The notes beneath the pieces were generated by a model, which was given only the letters and a program-made list of their open reading frames with translations, was not told the DNA's origin and did no database searches. From CAINVV01 sp963663675 (GTDB lineage Bacteria > Bacteroidota > Bacteroidia > Bacteroidales > Prolixibacteraceae), in NCBI GenBank assembly GCA_963663675.1, contig OY760498.1:3968001-4032000 (forward strand): a stretch of 64,000 nt of DNA, in the 5' to 3' direction. Positions 17,681 to 26,715 of this stretch are shown here, piece after piece (within the stretch, counting starts at the first letter, position 1; every line of letters starts with the position of its first letter). The position numbers were made by a program, and so were the translations under genes.

Positions 17681-17710
17681 TTTCCAATTTGTTTCCAATA
17701 TGCTTCCAAT
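17681..17710 (+). repeat. Putative integrase arm-type sites, left end
   Basis: Two TTTCCAAT copies start at 17681 and 17692, and a third (CTTCCAAT) begins at 17703. The right end of the island has two copies with the same 11-base spacing. They lie between the attachment core and the integrase start and overlap its promoter, as arm-type sites of tyrosine recombinases do. A second direct repeat, TAAAGAAATG (17651 and 17671), lies just to the left. Confidence 0.6.
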
Positions 17711-17714
17711 TTCA

Positions 17715-17722
17715 TACCTTTG
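17715..17722 (+). promoter_or_regulatory. -7 element TACCTTTG of the integrase gene
   Basis: TACCTTTG fits TAnnTTTG 20 bases before the ATG at 17743. TTTG at 17688-17691 could be the -33 part, though the 23-base spacer is long. The promoter is embedded in the arm-type repeats, so integrase binding could repress its own gene. Confidence 0.55.
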
Positions 17723-17742
17723 GAATCAGAAAAATTTGGAAT

Positions 17743-19107
17743 ATGGCAACAACAAAATTGTTACTTCAAAAGCCCTACAAGTCAGGAACCAGAATCTTGA
17801 ACCCTGAAAAAACGAGACTCTACTTGTTTTTAATTATTGACAGGGACCATATGGCAAAGATCAAAACCGAACATGTCATTTTACCCAAAGAATGGGATTT
17901 CAAAAAACAATTAAAAAAGGACTTATTAGCGGGCAGCATTGAGTTTAACAAAAGTCTTAATATCCTAAAAGATGATATCCTTGACAAATATCATGACATC
18001 CTTAAGAAAAGTCCAGATATTTCCTTTTCTGAAATATCGAATCAACTTAAAGAGTACGGTAAAACCAAAGAGGTCCCATTTTCAAATAATAGCAAAGATT
18101 TCTTCGAAGTGATGGATGAATTTCTGTTATTCCTCGAAGGAGAGGTTGCGGAAGGTACTATTAAGAAATTCAAAACGCTGAAGAAGAATCTCAAGGATTT
18201 TTGTGCATCGAACCATAAATACAAGATATTATCCTTCAACTCTATTGATCATTCTTTCAAAGATGCATATACCAAATATCTCAGGAACCAGGAGCCAAGA
18301 GGGCGGCAGAAAACTAGACCAAAAGGCGAACAGAAGGGCTTATTGAATGATACTATTGGAAAATATATAGAATGTCTTAAAACCTTTTGTAAATGGGCCA
18401 CTGAAAGAAATTACAACCACAATCAGACTTTCAAGGATTTTACAACATTTACAAAGGCAAATTTGAAAAGGAAGAAACAGGATCATGATATAGTTACCTT
18501 AACCCTGCCTGAATTAAAACAATTTTACAACTATGATTTTACCACCAACCCATCGTTTGATCGGGTAAGGGACTTATTTTGTTTTGGTGCATATACCGGT
18601 CAACGTTGGAGCGACATTGAACGACTTGAAAAATCGGATATCCATGATGATGTCTGGATCTTTAATGCTTACAAAACAAAGAAGACTACGGAGATAGACT
18701 TGATCGGGTATGCAGCACCAGCACTTGATATCCTCAAGAAATATGATTACTGCTTACCTAAAATCTCTCTACAAAAATTTAACACTTACCTAAAAGATGC
18801 AGCAAAACTGGCCGAAATAGATACCCCCGTGAAGATTCGACGTTATGTTGGAGAAAAAGAGATTGAAATGACAAAACCGAAACATAGGTACCTGGGAAGT
18901 CATACGGCAAGAAAAACATGTGTTTCAATTCTTCTAAATGTTTATAATATGAATATTACCCATGTGCTGGAGATTACCGGGCATTCAGATCTTAAAACAT
19001 TACAGAAGTATATTAACAATGATAGAAAAGCTCGGAGGGAGGCAATCAGTAATGCAAAGGAAGTTAAAGCAGCCCCTCTCAAAGTGGTCAAACATAAAGC
19101 AGGTTAA
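17743..19107 (+). CDS. int: Tyrosine recombinase (integrase) of the island
   Basis: Site-specific recombinase of 454 residues of the Bacteroidota mobile-element type. It has an N-terminal Arm-DNA-binding region, a SAM-like core-binding domain (about 115-225) and a C-terminal catalytic domain. Catalytic residues visible are Arg288 (TGQRWSD), Lys311 or Lys313, His387-x-x-Arg390 (HTARKT), His414 (GHSD) and nucleophile Tyr423 (QKYIN). The ATG at 17743 is chosen because a promoter and repeated sites lie immediately upstream; an open frame extends to a TTG at 17689. It sits just inside the left attachment site and reads inward. Confidence 0.93.
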   Translation: MATTKLLLQKPYKSGTRILNPEKTRLYLFLIIDRDHMAKIKTEHVILPKEWDFKKQLKKDLLAGSIEFNKSLNILKDDILDKYHDILKKSPDISFSEISNQLKEYGKTKEVPFSNNSKDFFEVMDEFLLFLEGEVAEGTIKKFKTLKKNLKDFCASNHKYKILSFNSIDHSFKDAYTKYLRNQEPRGRQKTRPKGEQKGLLNDTIGKYIECLKTFCKWATERNYNHNQTFKDFTTFTKANLKRKKQDHDIVTLTLPELKQFYNYDFTTNPSFDRVRDLFCFGAYTGQRWSDIERLEKSDIHDDVWIFNAYKTKKTTEIDLIGYAAPALDILKKYDYCLPKISLQKFNTYLKDAAKLAEIDTPVKIRRYVGEKEIEMTKPKHRYLGSHTARKTCVSILLNVYNMNITHVLEITGHSDLKTLQKYINNDRKARREAISNAKEVKAAPLKVVKHKAG

Positions 19108-19128
19108 ATCAATACGAAATCAATACCA

Positions 19129-19878
19129 ATGACTGAAGAAAAATTTGATGGAGATGTACCAGGTGGATTACAATCCTTCTGGTTAGACCAAATAAAGGAA
19201 TTACAAAAAGACAATTCTCTTCAAAAGGATTTAGCCGAAAAAAGAGATAATATGCTTTTTGATTATGGGAATAAAGTGGTTGAGTGCAATTCGCTAGAAA
19301 GTTTATATAAGCTCAAGGTGAGTGTCAAAAGATTTAAAACCATTACAATACAAACAAAAAAATGGAAACAACGAGAACCTGAATTTACATATAATGGTGT
19401 AACCTATTATAGAGAATCTTATGAATCAAAAACATATGAAGAAATAATTGAGGAACTGGATGCGATAATCGAAAATATTGATGTTAAAATCAAAATGTTT
19501 GAAATTTGTCAGAAACAAAATGAAAATATTAAAACAATCACTGATATTAAATTAAAACAAAAATTGGAAAGTCCATTATCAGATGAAAAGTTAGTTGAGG
19601 TCTGCAGACTGCTTATAGAACTTGAGCTACTTGGAGAAACTGATGTTGATTTATGGCTGTCTTGGTTTAATAGGAAACATATCAAAAGCAACTCAACAAT
19701 AAAATGGGAAGGGAGCAAACAAATTCTTTCAAATGTAATACAGCACATATGTGGGTCCAGCCAGAAGGACGCCATAATGGCAGTTTTCGGAATCAAAAAA
19801 GTACCTAATCCTCAAAAGAGAAAATATATGGAAAACACAACTCTTTACGATAGAATTGAAAGTATTTTACAAAAATAG
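19129..19878 (+). CDS. Island protein of unknown function
   Basis: A 249-residue hydrophilic protein rich in Lys, Glu and Asp, with no signal peptide or membrane segment. The middle (about residues 85-125, YESKTYEEIIEELDAIIENI) looks helical and possibly coiled coil. A C-terminal segment (residues 150-230) alternates helices with conserved Trp residues. It follows the integrase by 21 bases and precedes a terminator, so it is probably co-transcribed with int. I do not recognise the family. Confidence 0.6.
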   Translation: MTEEKFDGDVPGGLQSFWLDQIKELQKDNSLQKDLAEKRDNMLFDYGNKVVECNSLESLYKLKVSVKRFKTITIQTKKWKQREPEFTYNGVTYYRESYESKTYEEIIEELDAIIENIDVKIKMFEICQKQNENIKTITDIKLKQKLESPLSDEKLVEVCRLLIELELLGETDVDLWLSWFNRKHIKSNSTIKWEGSKQILSNVIQHICGSSQKDAIMAVFGIKKVPNPQKRKYMENTTLYDRIESILQK

Positions 19879-19919
19879 ACATTACAAAAATAAAAAAGCC
19901 GAACCAACGCCGAATCTTG

Positions 19920-19947
19920 AAAGCCCTAGTAAAATAGGGCTTTTTTA
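19920..19947 (+). terminator. Rho-independent terminator
   Basis: AAAGCCCTA and TAGGGCTTT form a perfect 9-bp stem around GTAAAA, followed by a T run. It ends the int operon. Confidence 0.88.
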
Positions 19948-19964
19948 TTGTATGGCGAACCAAT

Positions 19965-19985
19965 GCCGAACTCAATCAGTTCGGC
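19965..19985. repeat. Perfect inverted repeat
   Basis: GCCGAACT and AGTTCGGC around CAATC. Nearby are two imperfect direct copies of GCCGAACCAACGCCGAA-like sequence (around 19898-19914 and 19954-19971). It lies 43 bases before a -7 element and may be an operator, excision-factor site or replication-related hairpin. Confidence 0.5.
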
Positions 19986-20027
19986 TTATTTAGCTGATAT
20001 TTCGATATGTGTAGGAGTTGAGCGGTC

Positions 20028-20035
20028 TATATTTG
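20028..20035 (+). promoter_or_regulatory. -7 element TATATTTG before the HTH gene
   Basis: TATATTTG fits TAnnTTTG 25 bases upstream of the ATG at 20061. No -33 TTG is seen at ideal spacing. It probably drives the replication module. Confidence 0.55.
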
Positions 20036-20060
20036 TCAAGGAATAACAAAACCCAGAATC

Positions 20061-20342
20061 ATGACAAACTCAATTCTCTTAGAAAACATTACCAAAGACG
20101 ACTTGCGCAATATGGTGTCTCAATGCATGCGAGAGGCGCTCTCAAATGAAAAGCCGATACCAGTTCAGATCGATCAAATTATTGAACAACCAATTTCCCA
20201 ACCGGAGGCAATAAAATTCCTCGGTAAATCACGTCAAACCCTTATCTCCTGGAGACGGAAAGGAATAATCCACGCCCATACACTTGGAGGTCGTGTTTAC
20301 TATTTACGATCTGAATTACTGGAAGCAGTAAAGCGTAAGTAG
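20061..20342 (+). CDS. Helix-turn-helix (excisionase-like) protein
   Basis: A 93-residue protein whose C-terminal half (ISQPEAIKFLGKSRQTLISWRRKGIIHAH) is a MerR/HTH_17 winged helix as in excisionases and plasmid helix-turn-helix proteins. The wing follows as LGGRVYYLRSELLEAV. In Bacteroidota islands such proteins act as excisionase or replication regulator. It is first in the replication module, next to an inverted repeat that could be its binding site. Confidence 0.8.
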   Translation: MTNSILLENITKDDLRNMVSQCMREALSNEKPIPVQIDQIIEQPISQPEAIKFLGKSRQTLISWRRKGIIHAHTLGGRVYYLRSELLEAVKRK

Positions 20343-20425
20343 CGGTACCCCCGCCATACTTCCACCGCTTATAAAACAGGCATTCAACATCATACAAGAT
20401 ACAAACTGTAACAACAGGAAACATA

Positions 20426-20707
20426 ATGGAAACAATAGAGAAATTGGTCCTCGAGTCGAGTCCTACAAACCAACACTTAGAATTGAATCGGTATAAACTA
20501 TTTCATGTGTTCATGGATCCTTGCCATGTCATTTCACTGGATTTAAAGACTGGTATAGTCACTATTGAAGAATGTTTACCTGGAATTCCGGTTGAAATAA
20601 CTCCTTTAGGGAAAAAGGTTTTTTTTCAAAGATTCTTAAGCGATGCTGAAAAACTAAAGGTAGAGATCGAAAGTAATCCATTGTCAGTTAGACGACATTT
20701 CAGATAG
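20426..20707 (+). CDS. Small island protein of unknown function
   Basis: A 93-residue soluble protein without recognisable motifs. It contains the segment GIVTIEECLPGIPVEITPLGKKVFFQRFL and a charged helical C-terminus. It begins 83 bases after the HTH gene and ends 7 bases before the replication organiser-like gene, so it is probably in that operon. The ATG at 20426 has no competitor. Confidence 0.5.
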   Translation: METIEKLVLESSPTNQHLELNRYKLFHVFMDPCHVISLDLKTGIVTIEECLPGIPVEITPLGKKVFFQRFLSDAEKLKVEIESNPLSVRRHFR

Positions 20708-20714
20708 TGCAATT

Positions 20715-21413
20715 ATGAACACAGGATGGATTAAGTTACATCGTAGCCTAAAAGATCATTGGATCTGGAAATCAGAAAATCGGTTAAAGTGGTGGCTAGA
20801 CATCCTATTATCTGTAAACCACGATGATAAAAAAATATTAATACGAGGTGTTCTATTGGATTGTAAACGAGGACAAAGCGTGAAATCTTTGGAATCATGG
20901 GCAAGAGATTGGAATGTGTCCAAATGCGCTGTTCGTGATTTTTTCAAATTATTAAAATCAGACCAAATGCTGCAAATAGAATCACTTCGAACAACTACAC
21001 GGATAACGGTCTGTAATTATGAATGTTACCAGACAATTACACACACAGAAAATACGCAAAAAAAACGGACAGGAATCCTTGAGACAACATTCAGTGTACA
21101 CAAACAAGAAGTAAATAATGATAAGAATAATATCTCTGAAATTTTTGATGTTTTCCGAAAGAGATATCCCGGGAACGTAAGAGGCCTTAAAACAGAATTT
21201 GATCTCTTTATCAAGAAAAATAAACCTGAGATAGTCCATCTTCTTTTACCAGCGCTGGAAAAAGAAATTAGCCACAAGAATCAATTAATGTCAGGAAACA
21301 AGTTCGTTCCAAATTGGAAGGACTTAAAAACCTGGATCAATAACCGGTGCTGGGAACAGGAGTTTCCGGAAATATCACTGAAATCTGAAATTTATAACGA
21401 ACGGTTACTATAA
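20715..21413 (+). CDS. Replication organiser/helicase loader-like protein
   Basis: A 232-residue protein. The N-terminal 95 residues (GWIKLHRSLKDHWIW, then WWLDILLSVNH, GQSVKSLESWARDW and a helix-turn-helix) resemble the winged-helix domain of phage replisome organisers. The C-terminal part (IFDVFRKRYPG, KDLKTWINNRCW) resembles the DnaT/DnaD-like tail that contacts helicase. Its stop lies 6 bases before the DnaB-type helicase gene, supporting a loader or origin-binding role for the element's own replication. Confidence 0.7.
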   Translation: MNTGWIKLHRSLKDHWIWKSENRLKWWLDILLSVNHDDKKILIRGVLLDCKRGQSVKSLESWARDWNVSKCAVRDFFKLLKSDQMLQIESLRTTTRITVCNYECYQTITHTENTQKKRTGILETTFSVHKQEVNNDKNNISEIFDVFRKRYPGNVRGLKTEFDLFIKKNKPEIVHLLLPALEKEISHKNQLMSGNKFVPNWKDLKTWINNRCWEQEFPEISLKSEIYNERLL

Positions 21414-21419
21414 CTATTT

Positions 21420-22754
21420 ATGAAAAAAAACATTGGGCAAGTTCCACCGCAAGCAACTGAAGTTGAAGAAGCAGTTTTGGGTGCGATTATGATTGAGAGT
21501 TCAGCATACAAAAAAATCAGCAGCATCCTAACCGCAGATTCATTTTATGATCCAAAACACCAAAAAATCTTTCAAACGGTTGAATGCTTGGTGAATCAAA
21601 ACAAACCTATTGATTTGTTGGTTGTGACTCAGGAGTTAAAGAATAGCGGAGAACTTGAAGCTATAGGGGGACCTCTATTCATCACTCAGCTGACAAATAA
21701 AATTGCTACAGCTGCTCACATCGAACATCATGCCAGAATAATTGCCCAAACTCAAATCGCCAGACAAATAATAAAAATTTGTGCAGAGAGGGGATCCCAG
21801 GCATATGACCAGATGACAGACATTGATGATCTGTTATCGGGATTGCAAGATGACTTGACGGCTATACTGCAATTCGGTCATAGTAACGAGACCAGTTTAG
21901 CAGATGGTCTTAAAGAAGTAGACCAGAGAATTGCATTTAACCAAACAAATACTGGTTTGTCCGGAATCGGAACTGGATTCTCCAAGCTCGACAAAATTAC
22001 TGGAGGACTTCAGAAAACAGACCTAGTAATTATTGCTGGGGATTCCTCCCAAGGCAAAACCTCCTTTGCTTTATCTATTTTGAAGAATGCTGTAATCGAC
22101 CATAAAGCAAGAGCAGCTGTTTATTCCCTTGAAATGAGCAGATCGCAATTGATTTCTAGAATACTGTCCACTGAAACAAATATCACTGCTAGTGACATCT
22201 TAGGTCGATGTTTGTCAAAAGCCGAAATTGAAAAAGTAGAAAGAATGACGTCTAAATTAAGATCCCTACCTATTTTTTTCGATGAAAGCTCAACTTCCAC
22301 CATTGACCAAATTTGTTCTTCAATTCGTCGACTTTATATCAAACACAAAATTAACCTGGTTATTATAGACTACCTGCAATTAGTGGGTTCTGGGTTGAAG
22401 AATAAAACTGATGAAAGCCAGTTAGCTGAGGTTGCCAGAAGATTAAAAAACATTGCAAAGGAACTCGACATCACGGTTATTGCACTATCACAGTTCAATC
22501 GAGACCCAGCGAACTTCAGACCAAATGTTTCCCGGCTGAGAGGATCTGGTCAAATTGTTGAGGCAGCAGACCTGGTTCTGCTTGTCTGGAGACCTGAACA
22601 CTATGGGCTTCATGAATTCCCTGACCCATTTAAAGGTACAGCATCCAAAGGATTGGCTGAATGTAGAATCGCTAAAGGCAGGAATGTCGGTACCGGAACC
22701 TTCTTATTACGATTTAACTCTGAAACGACAGGTTTTTACGAGTACGATCCATAG
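21420..22754 (+). CDS. DnaB-type replicative DNA helicase of the island
   Basis: Hexameric 5'-3' helicase of 444 residues. The N-terminal DnaB domain runs over about residues 8-110 (PPQATEVEEAVLGAIM), then the RecA-like core. Walker A is GDSSQGKT (residues 207-214). The core also has YSLEMSRSQL, the Walker B region LVIIDYLQLVG and the DNA-contact motif IALSQFNRDP. It is slightly shorter than chromosomal DnaB and carries the active residues. It gives the island a replication function of its own, together with the preceding gene. Confidence 0.92.
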   Translation: MKKNIGQVPPQATEVEEAVLGAIMIESSAYKKISSILTADSFYDPKHQKIFQTVECLVNQNKPIDLLVVTQELKNSGELEAIGGPLFITQLTNKIATAAHIEHHARIIAQTQIARQIIKICAERGSQAYDQMTDIDDLLSGLQDDLTAILQFGHSNETSLADGLKEVDQRIAFNQTNTGLSGIGTGFSKLDKITGGLQKTDLVIIAGDSSQGKTSFALSILKNAVIDHKARAAVYSLEMSRSQLISRILSTETNITASDILGRCLSKAEIEKVERMTSKLRSLPIFFDESSTSTIDQICSSIRRLYIKHKINLVIIDYLQLVGSGLKNKTDESQLAEVARRLKNIAKELDITVIALSQFNRDPANFRPNVSRLRGSGQIVEAADLVLLVWRPEHYGLHEFPDPFKGTASKGLAECRIAKGRNVGTGTFLLRFNSETTGFYEYDP

Positions 22755-22826
22755 TACCAGTCATCTTTGTTCATTTCAAATAAAATTATAATTCATCAAT
22801 AGATAAACATTAAAAAATAGATCAAT

Positions 22827-23267
22827 ATGACATTTCCAAAAGGACACAATTATGGGAATCGCTTCTCCCACAACAATCAGCCCCAAAATAGTGGGAGAAA
22901 ACCGAGTCGATTAAAAATACTTCAGGCTATTTTTAATAGTCTTGATGAGAACGAAAGATTAAGCAAGGAGGATATTTTGAAGCTACTCGAATACATTATC
23001 ATTTGTAACAAAGCCCAGCTTGAGACAATAGCAAGGAATCCCGACCTGCCTATGATAATTGTTAATCAAATAAAGGCAATAGTGACCGATCTCGCCAGTG
23101 GCAAGACCGACACTGTTGATAAGATATTTGATCGGCTCTATGGCAAAGCAACGATATCGTTGGAAGTTACAGGTGCAGCAGGAGTGCCTTTAATCCCGGA
23201 CAAACCAATGAGCCGAAAAGAGTATGAAACCATGTATGAACAACTAATACAGGGCAAAATTGGATAA
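22827..23267 (+). CDS. DUF5681/terminase small subunit-like protein
   Basis: A 146-residue soluble protein. The N-terminus, with GHNYGNRFSHNN and NSGRKPSRLKIL, resembles the GNPxGRP-type opening of DUF5681. Later KIFDRLYGKATISLEV resembles the DRxYGKP segment seen before terminase large subunits in phage genomes. It may be a small terminase-like or DNA-binding protein, which would fit a phage satellite. Assignment rests on short motifs only. Confidence 0.5.
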   Translation: MTFPKGHNYGNRFSHNNQPQNSGRKPSRLKILQAIFNSLDENERLSKEDILKLLEYIIICNKAQLETIARNPDLPMIIVNQIKAIVTDLASGKTDTVDKIFDRLYGKATISLEVTGAAGVPLIPDKPMSRKEYETMYEQLIQGKIG

Positions 23268-23318
23268 TTAGATTATATATTACTGGATAAATAATGCAAC
23301 ATTTTAAAAATTATAGAT

Positions 23319-23828
23319 ATGGACAATAATCAGACAGCTTTAGATGTTTATGGAAATTTTACTGATCAAATTTGTGACATTTTTTTTGAATCGATTTCAG
23401 GGCATATTATCGATTGCATTCAATCATTACATTCTGTAAAAGGAAAGTGGGTGGAGCAAATAGAGGTTCAGGAAGACCTCCAGCCAGTCTATCAGGATAT
23501 TTTATCAATAGAGTTACTATTAATTAATATTGATTTTGACCTATGGCACCAACATGGTGAAATTTCAATCAATAAGGGGATTGAGATGTATTTATCTTCA
23601 TGTAGATATAACGTTTTTAGAGTCATAAGGTCATTCCAACGTATAAAAAATGATTGGATGGAAACCTCTCCCAAACTTGAGGGCGATGACCCAATTTTAA
23701 TTGACATGAATGCCATCGAAACCTTGTTAGTATATATTGCTGAAGCTTTCGTATTCCAAAAAGAAAAAAAATTGGAGAATTCTAAATCTGTGGAAAATAT
23801 TAACATAGAGCAAGTGTCTTCCAAGTAA
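23319..23828 (+). CDS. Island protein of unknown function
   Basis: A 169-residue acidic, mostly helical soluble protein with no recognised motif. Patterns such as SISGHIIDCIQSLHS and MYLSSCRYNVFRVIRSF suggest an all-alpha fold. It starts 51 bases after the DUF5681-like gene and is followed by a hairpin, so it is probably the last gene of the replication module. Confidence 0.5.
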   Translation: MDNNQTALDVYGNFTDQICDIFFESISGHIIDCIQSLHSVKGKWVEQIEVQEDLQPVYQDILSIELLLINIDFDLWHQHGEISINKGIEMYLSSCRYNVFRVIRSFQRIKNDWMETSPKLEGDDPILIDMNAIETLLVYIAEAFVFQKEKKLENSKSVENINIEQVSSK

Positions 23829-23892
23829 AAATCCTATAGAGCAGGTCTGATAAAACAGATACTGTCCTGTAAAGAGTGTAAGTTAGAATTTC

Positions 23893-23928
23893 TGGGGGTT
23901 TAGCTATTTATAGCTGGACCCTCTTTTC
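23893..23928 (+). terminator. Probable terminator of the replication module
   Basis: AGCTAT (23902-23907) and ATAGCT (23910-23915), extended by GGGTT upstream and GGACCC downstream with mismatches, followed by TCTTTTC. Confidence 0.5.
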
Positions 23929-24154
23929 AATTAATATACATGAGTTTGATTTTCCAACCTAAGATCTTCTACTTTAAACACAATGAATGGATTAATAAAG
24001 GCGTTTTTAGGTCAACAACCGGATTCTGCGTGTTTTATTGCCACAATATTGAAGCTGTCCAAAAAAGGCTTAGATTGGCTTTAGGGAGATTCCTGGTAAA
24101 ATGATTAATTTTGAGAAAAGATAAAGCCATTGCCCTTTAAAATGCAAAAGAATA

Positions 24155-24548
24155 GACGTTTGCTATGGTGAGATTGAAATTCATTATCCAGGATAGCTGG
24201 GCGCCAGAATACCAAGTATTTTTCACAATAAAGGGTGTTGGACGAATCCACCTACAAACCAATATAGACTCTATACTACGTATAACCAAGTTAAACTGTC
24301 TGGTAGCAAAAATGCCATGGATGTTGAAAATATGCTTACAAAGGTATTTCCAATGTGTTCTAGGCACAACATCCCTTTAACAAGGATTATTACCTTAAGA
24401 TGCCGAACATTGCTGTGCACATGAACACAACGATTACCAGCACTAACTTAGAATTGAAGATATAGATTACACAAGGATGAGGGTAAGACACCCTCAATCC
24501 AACGGCATCTGTGAGAGATTCCACAATACTATTCATCATCTGCAATAG
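24155..24548 (+). pseudogene. Decayed IS481-type transposase fragment
   Basis: Read across several frameshifts and stops, this stretch gives pieces of the DDE integrase core of IS481-type transposases: EIEIHYPG, SWAPEYQVF, GVGRIHLQTNIDS, KNAMDVENMLTKVFP, HNIPLTRI, EHNDYQH, LRIEDIDYTRMRV and the diagnostic HPQSNGICERFHNTI (24489-24533). A stop sits at 24444. No intact frame or terminal repeats are seen. It lies in an 840-base gap between the replication module and the kinase cluster and marks an old insertion. The remaining flanks (23929-24154, 24549-24672) show nothing else I can identify. Confidence 0.75.
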
Positions 24549-24672
24549 TTACAACTTAATCTGACAGTCAGGGATTAAACTAATTTTTGAGTTGCAAAAC
24601 ACAATCAAGTTTAATCCACTAAAACTGTCAGAAATGTATACAGAAGTAAAATTAATCAGATGGCTAAAATAA

Positions 24673-26685
24673 TTAGTAATCCCGTAGACAACGAACAGAA
24701 AAACCATCTCGCTTCCAATTGCCACTCCTGCTTAGCAAATCGTTTTGATCGCCTGAAAGATACCAAAACGTGACGCGAATAGATGAACTTTGTTCCGCAG
24801 ACCACCACTGACCGAAGTATCCTAATGCGTAGAACATTCCGTCGGTACAATAACCACCTGGCATAGCACAAAAGCCAAAATCATCTGTGAAATTTAATTG
24901 AATTTTACCCATAAAGTCCGTCCAACCTGATTTTGATTTCAATTTATCTCCAGAATTCTTAATAAATTGTAATAAGGTTGTCCAATCTTCTTGATTGGAT
25001 ACATGCCAACCTCTAGGTGCAATATCTCTGTTGTCGGAAACGGCATACCAGTTATAAAGTTTGCCGTATTTATATCCATTTTTGATATTGTTCTCATAAA
25101 GACACCATGCACCAGAAGTAAGATTCGCCCATTCGGCCTTGTCCATAACGTTGGGTATTAGATCTCCATTCTGGTAATGGCTTACTTTCAGGTTTTCAGC
25201 CATCCATACTTGTTTACCAATTCTTACTGTTTTATAAACATTGCCGTCTATATCAGTTACAGGATCCTCATAGATAATTGTTCTCCTGGATGTTGATATT
25301 CCATTAGCATTATTTTTATCATTAACGATTGGTTGATTCTTCTTGCCAGTATTTTTAATTTCCTTACCATTTTTATCGATTTCTGTCCACCTTCCGTTCA
25401 TCTTAACACTTGATTTTCCTCCAGAGAAGACGCCTGCCTCATCATAAATTTCGGGAATTATTAAAGTTCCATTCTTATTTATATAACCCCATTTATTACC
25501 TTTTCTTACCTTAGCTAAACCCTCACTATAATTTGATACAAAATCGTAATTTCTTTCGACTTTATTTGCAGATGTATCTGTGTTAGGAATTTCATTAGAA
25601 GTATCAGAATGTGAGATAAATGCTATAATTATGATAATCCCAATGAAAATGGCGAATATTGGGAGCCATGAATAAATGGATTTCTTTCCCTTTGGTTCTG
25701 GATCTTCATTTATTTCTGTACTCACAGAAAATAAGCTATCGTGATTTTTTGGATTATGTATTTCATCAATCTTAATGACTTCAGTAACTTCTTCTATAGC
25801 CTGAATAGGTGCCTGCCTTGAAATTTCCAACAAATCAGTTTTAAGTTTGCTTATGCTTTGAGGTCGTTGGTTCGTTTTGACCGAAAGTGCCAAAATAATA
25901 ATGGCATTTAGCTTTTCTGAAACAGCAGAATTTAGTTCTCTCGGCGTTTTAATACCATCCTGCACTATCACCGCTGCCTCAGGTGGGGTTACCCCAGTAA
26001 CCATCTTATACAATGTTGCAGCAACCGAATAAACATCTGTTGCAGCAGTAAGTTTTGCCAGGTCTTGTCCGTATTGTTCCAAAGGGGCATAACCTTTTGT
26101 CAAGGCTACCGGTGTCGTGGTTGAATGATCCTCTCCTTTTACCTCTGTAAACTTTGAAATACCAAAGTCAATCAATACCGGAGTGTTTGTCTTTTTCTTA
26201 ACCAGTATGTTTGAAGGCTTAATATCTAAATGAAGTAATCCTTTTTCGTGTACAACTTCCAATGCATCACATAATGGAATAATATATTCCAGAGCTTCTG
26301 ATTCTGAAAGTTTTCCTTTGCGATCAACCAATTGTTGTAAAGTTTCCCCCTCAATATAATCCATTACCATATATGCAGTTCCGTTCTCTTCAAAAACATC
26401 GATCACTTTAACGATATTTGGATGATCAAATTGCGAGAGTCGTTTAGCCTCACGAATAAACTTACGCCGGAATGAATTGGCTTGCTCTTTTCCAGAATTG
26501 GTTATTGTGACACTGCCGTTACTATTTCTCTCGCAAAACCCACGGAAGAAAAACTCTTTGATACAGACTTTTCTACCTAAACTTGTTTGCTCACCTAGAT
26601 AAGTTATACCAAAATTACCTTGGGCGATCTTAAACAAGATCTGGTAATTATCTCCTTTTAAATAAGTTCCATTTCCAAGTTCCAT
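24673..26685 (-). CDS. Transmembrane Ser/Thr kinase with WG repeats and FISUMP domain
   Basis: A 670-residue receptor-like kinase. The kinase domain (about 14-290) has the glycine loop KIAQGNFGITYLGE, ATP-anchoring Lys43, catalytic Asp154 in HLDIKPSN (Leu replaces the Arg of HRD) and Asp173 in DFG. One membrane helix lies at 341-359. The C-terminal part, presumably periplasmic, has WG repeats at about 385-445 (KWGYINKNGTLIIP) and a FISUMP domain at about 477-670 (TDIDGNVYKT, WMAENLKVS, FSVRCLRDY). It is the last of four paralogous kinases and 30 bases from the next. The partners and the stimulus are unknown. Confidence 0.88.
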   Translation of the reverse strand: MELGNGTYLKGDNYQILFKIAQGNFGITYLGEQTSLGRKVCIKEFFFRGFCERNSNGSVTITNSGKEQANSFRRKFIREAKRLSQFDHPNIVKVIDVFEENGTAYMVMDYIEGETLQQLVDRKGKLSESEALEYIIPLCDALEVVHEKGLLHLDIKPSNILVKKKTNTPVLIDFGISKFTEVKGEDHSTTTPVALTKGYAPLEQYGQDLAKLTAATDVYSVAATLYKMVTGVTPPEAAVIVQDGIKTPRELNSAVSEKLNAIIILALSVKTNQRPQSISKLKTDLLEISRQAPIQAIEEVTEVIKIDEIHNPKNHDSLFSVSTEINEDPEPKGKKSIYSWLPIFAIFIGIIIIIAFISHSDTSNEIPNTDTSANKVERNYDFVSNYSEGLAKVRKGNKWGYINKNGTLIIPEIYDEAGVFSGGKSSVKMNGRWTEIDKNGKEIKNTGKKNQPIVNDKNNANGISTSRRTIIYEDPVTDIDGNVYKTVRIGKQVWMAENLKVSHYQNGDLIPNVMDKAEWANLTSGAWCLYENNIKNGYKYGKLYNWYAVSDNRDIAPRGWHVSNQEDWTTLLQFIKNSGDKLKSKSGWTDFMGKIQLNFTDDFGFCAMPGGYCTDGMFYALGYFGQWWSAEQSSSIRVTFWYLSGDQNDLLSRSGNWKRDGFSVRCLRDY

Positions 26686-26715
26686 TTCGCAGCAAGTTAG
26701 AAATAAATCAAATAA

